From positions 124,001 to 188,000 of the forward strand of contig NZ_JYGE01000002.1 in the NCBI RefSeq assembly GCF_003012055.1: a stretch of 64,000 nt of DNA, read 5' to 3'. The translations under genes and the position numbers were made by a program. Source of the stretch: Peptostreptococcus russellii. GTDB taxonomy: Bacteria; Bacillota; Clostridia; Peptostreptococcales; Peptostreptococcaceae. The stretch's first letter is position 1. Each line of letters begins with the position of its first letter. This document shows positions 52,620 through 62,700 of the stretch, one piece after another. A model generated the notes under the pieces. That model worked only from the letters and a program-made list of their open reading frames with translations. It was not told the DNA's origin and ran no database searches.

Positions 52620-52667
52620 ATAAAGGCCATGCTGTCTAGATTAAAATCTAGACAGCATGGCCTTTAT
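52620..52667. terminator. Bidirectional terminator hairpin
   Basis: Perfect 19-bp arms (52622-52640 and 52647-52665) around a 6-base loop, flanked by A/T on both sides. It lies between the converging truncated recombinase and the minus-strand permease operon, and 23 bases past the permease stop. Confidence 0.8.
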
Positions 52668-52689
52668 TCATGGTTTTAGTTTGATGAAT

Positions 52690-53406
52690 CTATAAATCAC
52701 TTTCAATCGCCTTAACTGGGCAAACCTTTACTGCTTCATTAAGTTTTTCCTTATTTACTGTATATTCATCATAATCCTTAACAAAAGCTTTTTTTCCATC
52801 CATTTTAAATACTTCAGGGTAAATTTTAACACATGAGCTACATCCAATACAAGCTTTTTTATTAATTTCTATACCAACTTTTACTTCTTCCTTATTCGGA
52901 ATATCTTCATCTTTTATTATTTTATCAGCAATCCAAGAAAATATGATTATAGCTAAAACAGTTAGAACCCAACGTATGATCATAAACTTAGGACCTAGGA
53001 ATTTTGCCTCGTTTAAAAGCATTGGTATCTTAATTACAGCCCAAGAGCTTAAAATAACTACAATATTTCTTATAGAAGCTCCTTTTTTATGAAGCATTAT
53101 TGATATTGGGAAGGCAGCATAAATAGGACCTGCTGAAATGCTACCAATTATAAATGATAAGACTAACCCTTTTCCCTTTGCTTCCTTTCCTAAAAGTTGC
53201 ATTATCTTATCCTTAGGAACCCATAAATCTAAAAGGGCTGTTAAAACAAAAATTACAGGCATTATTATTAACATTTCTTTTATATAATAAGCACTATTTT
53301 TGACTGACTCAAAGGCCATTGTTGGCCTAAAAATACTTATTAAAAGGTATACAAGAAGAACTAGTATAAAAAATAAATTATCTTTTGCTTTTTTAATTAT
53401 GTTCAT
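52690..53406 (-). CDS. Permease fused to a C-terminal ferredoxin domain
   Basis: 238 residues. Residues 1 to about 165 hold five or so membrane segments of the DUF318/ArsP-like permease type (SFIIGSISAGPIYAAFPISI and VILSSWAVIKIPMLL are typical). The C-terminal about 65 residues form a ferredoxin-like cluster domain, with CIGCSSCVKIYPEVF and a later CPVKAIE supplying four cysteines, a single 4Fe-4S site. It overlaps the second permease gene by 4 bases. The substrate is unknown. Related permease pairs have been linked to metal or thiol compounds, but nothing here decides. The redox domain suggests regulation or coupling to electron transfer. Confidence 0.72.
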   Translation of the reverse strand: MNIIKKAKDNLFFILVLLVYLLISIFRPTMAFESVKNSAYYIKEMLIIMPVIFVLTALLDLWVPKDKIMQLLGKEAKGKGLVLSFIIGSISAGPIYAAFPISIMLHKKGASIRNIVVILSSWAVIKIPMLLNEAKFLGPKFMIIRWVLTVLAIIIFSWIADKIIKDEDIPNKEEVKVGIEINKKACIGCSSCVKIYPEVFKMDGKKAFVKDYDEYTVNKEKLNEAVKVCPVKAIESDL

Positions 53407-53885
53407 ATAATTACCCCCATTACAAGTGCAATAACTATTGCAAAAACAAAGCTAAAGCCGTTACGAACTAAGGTGAATTTAGTACCAAACTCCTTTTTTT
53501 CCAGTGGAAATGTAACAAGTCCAACCATGGTAAGAGTAGTCAAGAAAGCTACTGAAGGGACAATACCTACTCCTGCATCTACTAAAGTTCCTATCAAAGG
53601 AAAGGCTATAAATGCTGGAACGAGGGTAATTGTTCCAAGTAAAGCCGAACCAACAGTTGCCAGAAAAAGAGACTGCTTGCTTACAAAGCTTGCAATTTCT
53701 GTAGGGGGTAAAAATGTTAGGATTAGACCTATTGCTAAAATAATAGAAAAAATGCTTATGGCCATACCTTTTCCCATATTAAGTGCCATTTTTAAAGCCT
53801 TTTTCGTTTTAGCACCATCCTTTTTAAAGGATATGAAAAGAAAAACAAGAGTAATTAACCATAAAATAATTGTAAATATATCCAC
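53403..53885 (-). CDS. Permease, first half of a two-gene pair
   Basis: 160 residues with about four membrane segments (ISIFSIILAIGLILTFLP, LFLATVGSALLGTITLVPAF, VAFLTTLTMVGLVTF and a last one ending ALVMGVII). It is translated just before the ferredoxin-fused permease with a 4-base overlap, so the two halves probably form one transporter. Expression seems joined to the cupin gene 16 bases upstream. Confidence 0.7.
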   Translation of the reverse strand: MDIFTIILWLITLVFLFISFKKDGAKTKKALKMALNMGKGMAISIFSIILAIGLILTFLPPTEIASFVSKQSLFLATVGSALLGTITLVPAFIAFPLIGTLVDAGVGIVPSVAFLTTLTMVGLVTFPLEKKEFGTKFTLVRNGFSFVFAIVIALVMGVII

Positions 53886-53901
53886 TTTTATCGCCCTCCT
53901 T

Positions 53902-54216
53902 TTAAGCTTTTGGTGCTGGTGCTTTTACAACAATGATTTCTAGTGTTTCTTTATGAAGATTTTTTACATTCATTTTTGTCCCCTCTGGAATCTTTAATAA
54001 GGTATTGTAGCTGTATTCATGAGCTTCTTGTTCATCTAAAGCTATAGATAGAACTCCTCTTATAACAGTCATATAGACATTGGAGTTTGAATAATGCTCT
54101 GGTAAACCTTCATTCTCATTAAAAACCATGTGTAGATAATGTATATTTTCATCGAATATAACTTTTTCTACTGCTTTTTCATTGCCTTTTGATAAATTAA
54201 ATGTTTTTTCTATCAT
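53902..54216 (-). CDS. Cupin-domain protein
   Basis: 104 residues with a small cupin barrel: the first motif region around EGLPEHYSNSNVYMTVIRG and the second around YNTLLKIPEGTKMNVKNLHKETLEII. It has one histidine in each motif rather than the full metal set. It is the first gene of the cupin-permease-permease operon and is divergent from a Crp/Fnr regulator. Such cupins often bind small ligands or metals; the ligand here is unknown. Confidence 0.75.
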   Translation of the reverse strand: MIEKTFNLSKGNEKAVEKVIFDENIHYLHMVFNENEGLPEHYSNSNVYMTVIRGVLSIALDEQEAHEYSYNTLLKIPEGTKMNVKNLHKETLEIIVVKAPAPKA

Positions 54217-54288
54217 TCTAAATCTCTCCTTTATTATTTTAAAATTAAATTTTATATTTCAATCTTACCATCATAAAACTAAATACAA

Positions 54289-54317
54289 TAGACACCTATG
54301 TTTCTTTTTGTTATAAT
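54289..54317 (+). promoter_or_regulatory. Promoter of the Crp/Fnr regulator gene
   Basis: TAGACA (54289-54294), a 17-base spacer and a perfect TATAAT (54312-54317), 20 bases before the ATG. It lies in the 121-base divergent interval, so the regulator could control both itself and the permease operon. Confidence 0.7.
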
Positions 54318-54337
54318 TAAAATAAAAAGGAGAACTT

Positions 54338-54976
54338 ATGATTAATATATTAGAGAATATATCACTCTTTAGAAATGTAGATACTTTACTTTTAAAAAAT
54401 GTAATTGGAACCTATAATCTTCAAAATAGAATTTATAATAAGGGTAAAACTGTTCATGACCAAAACGAAGTTTGTTCTGGAATAGATGTAATTCTATCAG
54501 GCAAGCTTGTTGCTTACTCTTTAACTAGTCATGGTTCAGAAACAACTGTATTTGAATTTACTAGTGGTGGTGTAGTAGGGGCTAATCTTTTGTTTGGTGA
54601 TAATAACAAATATCCTTTAAATATTTATAGTATAGAGGAAACTAGTCTGATATATATCCCCAAATCTGCTGTAGACACATTGTTGAAAGATCAGCTTTTT
54701 GCAATAGAGTTTATAAAAATTTTATCTTCTAACTCACAAGCTCTTAATAGAAAAATTGCAATATACACCCAAAAATCTTTAAGAGAAAATCTCATAAACT
54801 ACCTGTCTGCTCAAGCCAATATTCAAAATTCTAAAACAATCTATCTTCCCATAAGTAAAAAACAACTTGCAGACCATCTTGGTGTTCAAAGGCCTTCTTT
54901 ATTTCGTGAATTAAAAAACATGAAGGATGAAGGACTGATTGAAATTAATAACAGAATAATTACTTTACTGATTTAG
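54338..54976 (+). CDS. Crp/Fnr-family transcriptional regulator
   Basis: 212 residues. The N-terminal cyclic-nucleotide-binding-like beta-roll (SGIDVILSGKLVAYSLTSHG, FEFTSGGVVGANLLFGDNN) and the C-terminal winged helix (SKKQLADHLGVQRPSLFRELKNM) are clear. There is no N-terminal cysteine cluster, so it is not an oxygen-sensing Fnr of the classical type. It is divergent from the cupin-permease genes and is the natural candidate to regulate them. The effector is unknown. Confidence 0.85.
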   Translation: MINILENISLFRNVDTLLLKNVIGTYNLQNRIYNKGKTVHDQNEVCSGIDVILSGKLVAYSLTSHGSETTVFEFTSGGVVGANLLFGDNNKYPLNIYSIEETSLIYIPKSAVDTLLKDQLFAIEFIKILSSNSQALNRKIAIYTQKSLRENLINYLSAQANIQNSKTIYLPISKKQLADHLGVQRPSLFRELKNMKDEGLIEINNRIITLLI

Positions 54977-55045
54977 TAAACATCTAATATTCTCCACCCT
55001 TTACTAGTGATTAATGCCTTTATAAAATATGATTAACGTATAAAA

Positions 55046-55077
55046 GCCTGTGGGAAAACTCCTGCAGGCATTTTTTT
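55046..55077 (+). terminator. Rho-independent terminator after the Crp/Fnr gene
   Basis: GCCTG/CAGGC arms with an extended GC-rich stem (55046-55069) are followed by seven T, about 70 bases after the stop codon. Confidence 0.75.
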
Positions 55078-55144
55078 ATGTTCTTTTTTAAATAACCTCA
55101 ACTTTTAGCCTTTCCTGTGGCTATTAAGTAGGAGGTAGTGCTAT

Positions 55145-55390
55145 ATGAAAGAAATAGAAAATAAAAAGACAAGTAAAATATCCAATGCAATTTTAAAAGA
55201 GGAAAATTTATCTACAAGAATATCTGATGATCAGCTGCAAGGAGAATTTAACTATTCACAGGCTGATAAAATCTTAAAGAAGATGCTTGAAAAGGGGTTA
55301 ATAAATGAGGTGGAATTTAACAAAATTACTGAACTAAATCGTGAAACGTTCTCACCTATTTTAGTAAAGATAATGCCCTTAAATCGTTGA
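55145..55390 (+). CDS. Small SHOCT-like protein upstream of the recombinase trio
   Basis: 81 residues. The C-terminal half (QADKILKKMLEKGLINEVEF, then NKITELNRETFSPILVKIMP) has the same helix-LIN-helix pattern as the 47-residue proteins of modules A to C. Like them it lies directly upstream of a serine recombinase. An AGGAGG-like ribosome site precedes it. It may play the same unknown part in recombination. Confidence 0.65.
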   Translation: MKEIENKKTSKISNAILKEENLSTRISDDQLQGEFNYSQADKILKKMLEKGLINEVEFNKITELNRETFSPILVKIMPLNR

Positions 55391-55442
55391 TATATAAGGG
55401 TTTTAACCGTAACATGTGACCTACCAAAGAGGAGGTGAGACA

Positions 55443-57000
55443 ATGAGAAAGATAACAAAAATTGAAGCAAACAGACCAGATCCGTTTGCTAATCCCAAAT
55501 TAAGGGTTGCTGCTTATTGTAGAGTATCTACAGATAGTAATGAACAACTTGAAAGCCTAAAAGCACAAACAACTTATTATGAAAAACATATAAAAGCTAA
55601 TCCTGAATGGGAGTATTTAGGTGTTTACTACGATGAGGGCATTAGTGGGACAAAAAAGGAGAATAGGGAAGGACTACAAAAGCTAATATCTGACTGTGAA
55701 AATAAGAAGATAGACTTAATAGTAACAAAATCTATTAGTAGATTTGCAAGGAATACTATGGATTGCTTGGAGATGGTTCGAAGGTTGATCGAAATTGGAG
55801 TGTTTATATATTTTGAAAAAGAAAATATTAACACCCAGTCCATGGAAAGTGAACTAATGCTTTCTATCTTAAGTAGCCTAGCGGAGAGTGAGTCAACATC
55901 TATTTCAGAAAACAATAAATGGGCAGTCCAGAAACGATTTCAAAATGGAACATTTAAGATTTCTTATCCACCATACGGATATGAAAATATAGATGGCCAA
56001 ATGGTAGTAAATAAAGAGCAGGCTGAAATAGTAAAGTACATTTTTAGTCAAGCTTTAGCTGGTAAGGGAACTGGGAAAATAGCTAATGCACTTAATAATA
56101 GAAACATTCCTTCTAAAAGAGGAGGCAAATGGTCAGGGACTACTATTCGTGGAATTTTAGTAAATGAAAAATATGTAGGTGACGCTCTTTTGCAGAAAAC
56201 ATACACAGATAGTAGTTTTAATAGACGTACCAACTATGGAGAGAAAAATAAGTACCTTATTCAAGATCATCACGAGGCAATTATAAGCCGAGAGGATTTT
56301 GAAAAGGCTGCTTTAATCTTGGAACAAAGAGCAAGGGAAAAGGGAATTGAAAAAAGGAATTCAAAATATCAAAACAGATACAGCTTCTCAAGTAAGATAA
56401 TTTGCTCCGAATGCGGAGGGACCTTTAAAAGAAGAATCCATTCTACAGGCAAAATCAAATATGTAGCGTGGACCTGCAATACGCATCTGACGCATAAAGA
56501 GGAATGTTCCATGCTCTTTATCAGGGATGAGGATATAAAGAATGCTTTTATAACCATGATGAATAAGTTAATCTTTGGCAAAGATTTTATTTTAAAACCT
56601 CTCTTTAATAAACTTAAAATAATGAGCAAATCAGGCAACCTTTCAAAGATTTAGACTCTAGAAAAACAAATTGAAAGCAATAGAAAGCAACAAGATTTAC
56701 TAGTAAGCCTTATGGCCAAGAAATATTTAGAGCCAGCTCTTTTTAACAAGGAAAAGAATAAACTTCAAATGGAGGAAAATAACCTTATAGAAGAAAAAGA
56801 AGGTCTAATCCAAGACTTAAATGGAGAGTTATCAAAAGGACAGGAAGTTAGTAGTCTAATAAAATATACAAATAAAACGGCTATGTTAACAGCTTTTGAT
56901 GATGAAGCTTTTATTCATCATGTGGATAGAATTATAGTTTTTCAAGAGAAGAGATAGGCTTTGTTTTAAAGTGTGGAGTTAGACTTAGGGAAAGGATGTG
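55443..57000 (+). pseudogene. Serine recombinase 1 of the trio, stop codon plus frameshift
   Basis: Starts MRKITKIEANRPDPFANPKL with the catalytic domain ([35 protein letters not shown]), the recombinase domain and a zinc ribbon (ICSECGGTFKRR, CNTHLTHKEECSM). At 56652-56654 a TAG interrupts it. The same frame then continues through the coiled coil (TLEKQIESNRKQQDLL onward) to a second stop at 56955. After a one-base shift near 56953 the expected tail (IGFVLKCGVRLRERM) reaches a TGA at 56998-57000. The gene is therefore doubly broken; an N-terminal product of about 403 residues remains possible. Confidence 0.85.
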
Positions 57001-57006
57001 AGGTTT

Positions 57007-57435
57007 ATGGGACATACACCTTATGGATACAAGATAGAAAATGGTGCAGCTTTTATTGATGAGGAAAAAGCTAATAGGATACAAGCCTTTTTTAAGGAAT
57101 ATTTATCTGGACTATCCTTAAGTGCTGCAGCTAAGAAGGCAGGTATTAATGCTTACCATGGGACAGCGGGAAATATGCTAAGAAACAAAAAGTATCTAGG
57201 AGATGGATTTTACCCAGCCATAGTTGACAAAGAAATATTTGAACAGGCGGAAATTGAAAGGCAAAAAAGAGCCAGGAAGCTAGGCAGAGTATATGAAAGT
57301 AAAGAGCAAGAAAAGCCAGAGCAAGAGTTTGATTTTACTATAGGTTCTATAGATGAAGATTATGAAGACCCTTTTACTCAAGCTGAATATGTTTATGGCT
57401 TAATAAGAAGAAAGGAGCGTTCAAATGATACCTAA
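57007..57435 (+). CDS. Recombinase-domain protein, second gene of the trio
   Basis: 142 residues: MGHTPYGYKIENGAAFIDEE, then SGLSLSAAAKKAGINAYHGT and MLRNKKYLGDGFYPAIVDKE. This is only the recombinase (DNA-binding) domain, with no catalytic resolvase part, as is usual for the middle gene in these clostridial recombinase trios. The C-terminal 40 residues are acidic and end with an 11-base overlap into the third gene. I start at ATG 57007; a GTG at 57000 minus two is also in frame. Confidence 0.78.
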   Translation: MGHTPYGYKIENGAAFIDEEKANRIQAFFKEYLSGLSLSAAAKKAGINAYHGTAGNMLRNKKYLGDGFYPAIVDKEIFEQAEIERQKRARKLGRVYESKEQEKPEQEFDFTIGSIDEDYEDPFTQAEYVYGLIRRKERSNDT

Positions 57436-58345
57436 TAGGAATGTAGTTATTATTCCAGCAATGAAGCGATCTGGTAATAATGGTAATAAAGATGAAATAC
57501 CTAAACTAAGAGTAGCTGCATATTGCAGAGTTTCCACAGATAGTGAAGAACAGTCCAGCAGCTACGATGTGCAAATAGAGCACTATACTGAATTTATTAA
57601 AAAGAAAAATGAAGGACATCTTCCCCAGTATTATGTTGAAAATAGCCATGAATCGATTATTCCCAAAGAATTATACTTGCAAGTTCAGGAGGAAATTCAT
57701 CGAAGAAGCAATATCTACACAGGAGAAGGCAAGAACAAACGAATTTATAGTAGTAAGTACGCATTAAGTGCCATCACCTTCTGTGGAGATTGTGGCGATA
57801 TTTATAGACGGGTCTATTGGAATATCCACGGAAGAAAAGAATTTGTCTGGCGATGTGTGACTAGAATCGAGCAAGGTCCTGAAGTTTGTAAGAACCGAAC
57901 CGTAAAAGAAGATGAGCTCTACGGTGCTGTAATGACCGCAATTAATAAGCTGCTTGCAGGTGGGAACAATATGATAAAGACACTGGAAGAGAATATTCAT
58001 GCGGTGATTGGCGAAACCACAGAATACCAAATTTCAGAGATTAACAACTCACTAGAGGAAAAACAAAAAGAACTCATCAAGCTGGCTAATAAGGGGCAAG
58101 ACTATGAACACTTGGCAGAAGAGATTGATGAGCTGCGAGATAAGCGCCAGACCCTTTTAGTAGAAGATGCCTCTCTCAGTGGCGAGAACGAGCGAATCGA
58201 TGATTTGATTGAATTTATCTGCAAGAACAAATTTCGCACCTTAGAATATGACGATAAGCTTGTAAGGAAGATAATCCAGAGCGTTACAGTCTATGAAGAC
58301 CACTTCGTCATATCCTTTAAATCTGGTATTGAAATGGAAATATGA
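57425..58345 (+). CDS. Serine recombinase 3 of the trio with an in-frame internal deletion
   Basis: 306 residues. The start is normal ([20 protein letters not shown] with the catalytic serine, then VQIEHYTEFIKKKNE). At about residue 60 it jumps straight to GHLPQYYVENSHESIIPKEL, which in homologues lies more than 200 residues later. Missing are the rest of the catalytic domain (including the SISRFARNT helix) and most of the recombinase domain. The zinc ribbon (CGDCGDIYRR, CVTRIEQGPEVCKN) and coiled coil remain and the frame is open. The product cannot catalyse recombination but might still bind DNA or partners. Together with gene 1 this shows that the trio is inactive. Confidence 0.85.
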   Translation: MIPNRNVVIIPAMKRSGNNGNKDEIPKLRVAAYCRVSTDSEEQSSSYDVQIEHYTEFIKKKNEGHLPQYYVENSHESIIPKELYLQVQEEIHRRSNIYTGEGKNKRIYSSKYALSAITFCGDCGDIYRRVYWNIHGRKEFVWRCVTRIEQGPEVCKNRTVKEDELYGAVMTAINKLLAGGNNMIKTLEENIHAVIGETTEYQISEINNSLEEKQKELIKLANKGQDYEHLAEEIDELRDKRQTLLVEDASLSGENERIDDLIEFICKNKFRTLEYDDKLVRKIIQSVTVYEDHFVISFKSGIEMEI

Positions 58346-58360
58346 AAAACAGAAGTAAAT

Positions 58361-58397
58361 AGCCCATGACTCTACAGTAGAGTTGTGGGTTTTCTTT
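58361..58397 (+). terminator. Rho-independent terminator after the recombinase trio
   Basis: 14-base arms (58361-58374 and 58378-58391) pair with a few wobbles and are followed by a T-rich run. It lies 16 bases past the stop. Confidence 0.7.
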
Positions 58398-58487
58398 TGC
58401 TTGCTGATTATAATAATATTTTAATAACTATTGTGTCTATCAACCAAATGGTTTATAATATTATTAGCGTAAACTTGGAGGTGCTGT

Positions 58488-58712
58488 ATGACTACGGCAG
58501 AAATGATTAAAGAACTGTGTGAGCAAATGAATATAAGTGTTTCCGAACTTGCTAGACGTATTGGCCAGACTCCACAGAATTTCAATAAAAAATTACAACG
58601 AGAAACAGTAACCTTGGATGAGTTGAAGGCCATAGCTGACGCCTTGGATATTAAATTTGAGCAGGTATTCACTTTGCCTGATGGCAATGAAATAAAGACT
58701 GGTAATGAGTAA
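58488..58712 (+). CDS. XRE-family helix-turn-helix regulator
   Basis: 74 residues, mostly one Cro/C1-type domain: MIKELCEQMNISVSELARRI, GQTPQNFNKKLQRETVTLDE, LKAIADALDIKFEQVF. It lies 15 bases before the next gene with an AAAGGAGG site between them. It probably regulates its own small operon. A GGAGG ribosome site precedes its ATG. Confidence 0.82.
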   Translation: MTTAEMIKELCEQMNISVSELARRIGQTPQNFNKKLQRETVTLDELKAIADALDIKFEQVFTLPDGNEIKTGNE

Positions 58713-58727
58713 AGGAGGTGGCCTGAT

Positions 58728-59411
58728 ATGATGATCAGTCCAGAAAGTTATTATGAAGAGTACCTTAAAGGAAAAACTAGAGAACAGATAGTGTCGACGA
58801 TCCGGGGACTTAAGCAAGAAATAGGTCGCCTTAAAAATACGATGGAAAGCCCTGAATATGGCATTAAAGAAATCGTGCATCCGAGTGAAGATACGCGTCT
58901 GCACTGTACTCGTGAATACCTGGAAAGAGCGAGACAAGCCTATGCTGAAGCTAGTGGGACTTATACCTTATCAAAATCAGAACAAAAGGCTGCTGACTTT
59001 AATGCGAATATAGATGCAATCTGCAAGATTACATTTAGCATCGGAGGCTTCTTTGGAGGCTACCGGAGCTATGTTGTAGAACTAACAGATGGATTGAAAG
59101 CCTATACAAAAATATGGGAAGGTGAAAAACTACTCTCGCTATGGGATGAGTATAACGAAGAGCCTTTTAGAAAGGACACTTTTATTGATGTACTTAAGGA
59201 TCTTCACATTGGTGAATGGCGTAGATGATATTCTACTGAACGCTTCGGATACACGGTATGTGATGGTACCCAATGGGAGTTAGAATTTGAATACAACAAT
59301 GGCTATAAGCCAGTAAGATTTAATGGTGACAACTCATACCCTTATAACTTCGATAAGTTCCAGATGCTATTTGGTATTGAGGAAGCTGGGGAGGAAGAAG
59401 ATGATGAGTAG
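58728..59411 (+). pseudogene. Unrecognised accessory-element protein split by an in-frame TGA
   Basis: The frame from 58728 reaches a TGA at 59226 after 166 codons (ending DLHIGEWRR). It then continues in phase with protein-like sequence (YSTERFGYTVCDGTQWELEF, then EYNNGYKPVRFNGDNSYPYN) to a TAG at 59409. The TGA most likely replaces TGG (Trp). The N-terminus is helical (EEYLKGKTREQIVSTIRGLK). Homologous proteins are common next to XRE regulators on clostridial elements but have no known function, and no domain is recognised here. Confidence 0.65.
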
Positions 59412-59452
59412 GTTTACAATTTATTTGGCTCAAATTGAAAGGAGGCAAATAT

Positions 59453-59734
59453 TTGGAATGTAAGTTATATTATCCACAAAATGAGGAATTAATCGTTCTT
59501 ACATATTATAAAAAATGGGAGAAAAAAATAAAATACATTGAAAAAAGTTACAGTTCATTTATGGGGTCATATGTAGTGTTTTTTCATCTATTTGATGCAA
59601 GCGATCGGGAAACAATTAACATATATCATGATGATGAGAAAATTTTAGATTCAATTATTCGGGAGGCAGTTTATGAAAACTATATTGATTTATCTAAGTA
59701 TTATCAATATGATCAGCTAGATCTGGATACTTAA
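59453..59734 (+). CDS. Small protein of unknown function
   Basis: 93 residues from TTG at 59453, which is 6 bases from AAAGGAGG. It reads MECKLYYPQNEELIVLTYYK and is rich in aromatic and charged residues. No signal peptide, membrane segment or known motif is seen. It lies 55 bases before the McrB gene and could be transcribed with it. Confidence 0.55.
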   Translation: MECKLYYPQNEELIVLTYYKKWEKKIKYIEKSYSSFMGSYVVFFHLFDASDRETINIYHDDEKILDSIIREAVYENYIDLSKYYQYDQLDLDT

Positions 59735-59788
59735 TAGAAGGACCGAATAAACAAATTTAGAATAAAATTTAATTGAAGGGGTGTTTAG

Positions 59789-62700
59789 ATGGGAAAAGAT
59801 GAGACCATGAGAGATAACATAATAACAGAATGGATTATTTCTGGAAATCCTAAAAAGTATAATGTAGTTGGTGCTTTTCATGAACTAGGTAAAGTAGATT
59901 GGAAACAGAGTACGAATATTTCTGAAGGTGATATCGTTTATATTTACGTTTCTGACACAATCCAAGCGGTACGTTTTAAATGCAGAGCAAATAAAGTTAA
60001 TATGAAACAGCCGGATATTGATGATAGTAAATTTGACGTTTCAGGGGAATTTGACGGAACTTATGGAAGATACATGGAACTGGAAATGTTAGAGGAATTT
60101 CCAGAAACATTATTTTCTAGAAAGATATTAGAGAATTATGGATTTTCTTCACCACAGAGTCCAATACGACTTCCTGTACAATTGAAAACATACATGGACT
60201 TGATTCAAAAATTAAGGGATTCTGAAGAAATGGATCCTGATAAACACGATGGTACTTATGAGCTCGTTAGAGAAACTATAAGGGCTTATTCAGAAATGGA
60301 TGATCTAAGTGTTTGTGATTACAATGACTTAAATCTTGTTTATCTTATGACGGTAGGTACATGGAAGCACAAAGTCTTATCAAAGAAGAAAATTATTGAT
60401 TCTAGTAATCTTCCTGGAAAAAGTAAAGAGAAACTTAAGGCCTTACTTGATCTTATTTGGAAAAGAGCTCAAAACAAAGAGTATACAAATAGTGATGGGT
60501 CTTTTGGAATGTTTGGCACTGGTTTTTTTTCATTTAAGGGAAAGACAGATAAAGATTCTCCTCAAAAATTTATAAAAGCCTGTGTAGACATACTTGATAT
60601 TGAAGATGATGATCAGATTTTCGATAGATTTGAAAAAGTGTTGGATAAAAAATATCATGGTATGAAAGCCGCATCTGCATCAATGGTATTACACTGCTTA
60701 AAACCATTTACATTTCCTATTTTCAATAGCAATATGGGTTCTGACAATATATACGTTTATCTTGGAATTGATCTAGATAAGAAAACAGAAGTACATACTT
60801 ATATAAGGAACTGTCGCCAAGTAAAAAAATACAGAGACGAAAAATTTAATATAAAGAATTATAGAATTTTTGATATGGCTGCTTGGAACATAGGAAAAGA
60901 ACACTCACAGACAGATATTGACTATATTGGTGTTCTTGATTATTTGGATAACAACCGAGATATTCCTTACTCAAATCCTGAAGCTCAAGGTGTTGAAGAG
61001 AAAGAAAAACAACGTTTACTAGAAATTAAACATAAAGGTCAGGCTACAGTAGCTGAAATGAAAAAAATGGTTGCTATTTGTAACGAACGGTTTGGGTTAG
61101 ATAAATGTGAACCCATGTCATGGCTTGACGGCTCAAACACAAAAACAAGAAGATATCTAAGGGCCCAGATGAAATATGGACAGTATGGGGATAATCCTAT
61201 TAGTATCTCGATCTTTGTAGAGTTATCTGATGAAACTAATAAAAGTAGGTATCGTTTTAGTTTGGAAATAAAGAATGACAGTTCGGATAAGTATCAGATG
61301 AAAAAATATCATAGTTTTTTGGATTTGCCAGTTGATAAAGAAAACTCTCTTGTTTATGTTTCTGGAAGTAATGAATTTGGTGCCACAAAGGTTTTAAGTG
61401 AATCTGTAGATGAAATAAATCAGAAAATTGCTGATGGTGTTTATAAAAAAGTTCAACTTTGTAGAGTCCAAGAGTGGGTGGATGAATTAACCAATGATGA
61501 TTATGAAAATGTAATGTTTGAGGCGATTGAATCATTGATCCCTTACTATGAGCACGTTCTAGGAATCGAAAATATAACATACTGGCCAAGTTTAGAAGAA
61601 TATAATCCCAATATTAGTAAAGATGAATGGTTAAATATTTTATTAGACGAAGGAATCACTAGTAAAGAAGATTTAAAAATGTTCAAGTGCATGCTTCTAG
61701 AGGGAGGAGAATCAACATGTGCGAATCTCGCTACAAGGCATGGTAACACTGCTTCATCATACAATATGAGAGGAAGCAATTATGGCAAGAAAATTGTAGA
61801 TGCAATCGATCACGTCACACCATGCCCGGATGGAGAAAAAAATAGATATTTTCCAATTCCTTTTGTGGGAAGAAATGTCATAGAAGATGGGAATAAAAGA
61901 TATTCATGGAAGCTTAGGGATGAGTTAAAGGAGGCATTAGAAGAGATGAACTTATCAAAAATGGATCTAACCAATTTGGAAGCTCAAGACATTGAGTATG
62001 ATAAAAATCTAATACTATATGGACCTCCTGGAACCGGAAAGACATATCATTCTGCCACATATGCAGTAGCAATTTGTGACAATAAGTCTTTGGATGAGTT
62101 AACCGATTATGATGCTGTCATGAAACGTTACAATGAGTTAAAGAATGAGCAACGTATTGTGTTCACTACATTTCATCAATCATATGGGTACGAAGAGTTT
62201 ATTGAAGGTATTAAACCTGTGATCTCAGATGAACGTTCTGATGGTAGCGGAGATGTATCTTATAAAGTTGTGCCAGGCATATTTAAAAGATTCTGTGAAA
62301 CTGCAAAGAAAACAAAAGTGAAAATGGATAAATTTGATATACCAGAAGATGCATCGGTATGGAAAGCAACAGTGCGTACTTCTGTTAGTGAAGACTGCTT
62401 TAAGAATAATCGTGTACGTATTGATTGGGGGATAGAGAGTAAAGGTGCTTCAGCATTTGTTAATGACATGAAACTTGGTGACATTATTATAACTACAAAT
62501 GGTTCGAGAAGTAAGATAAATGGTATTGCCGTTATCACAAAAGATGAAGCATATTCTCTTGATAGCGAAGATGATGCAACTACAAGAGATGTAATGTGGC
62601 TAGCAACACATATAGATGAAGATATAAAAGACATTAATATGAATAGGATGTTGCATAGGATGACCGTTGCCCGTGTTCCAGCCATGCAGGTTAGTGACAT

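Noticed and set aside
59226-59228. TGA inside an otherwise open frame as a selenocysteine or recoded codon.
   Set aside because: No selenocysteine insertion structure or known selenoprotein family was seen, and TAA and TAG interrupt other genes in the same way, so point mutation is simpler.
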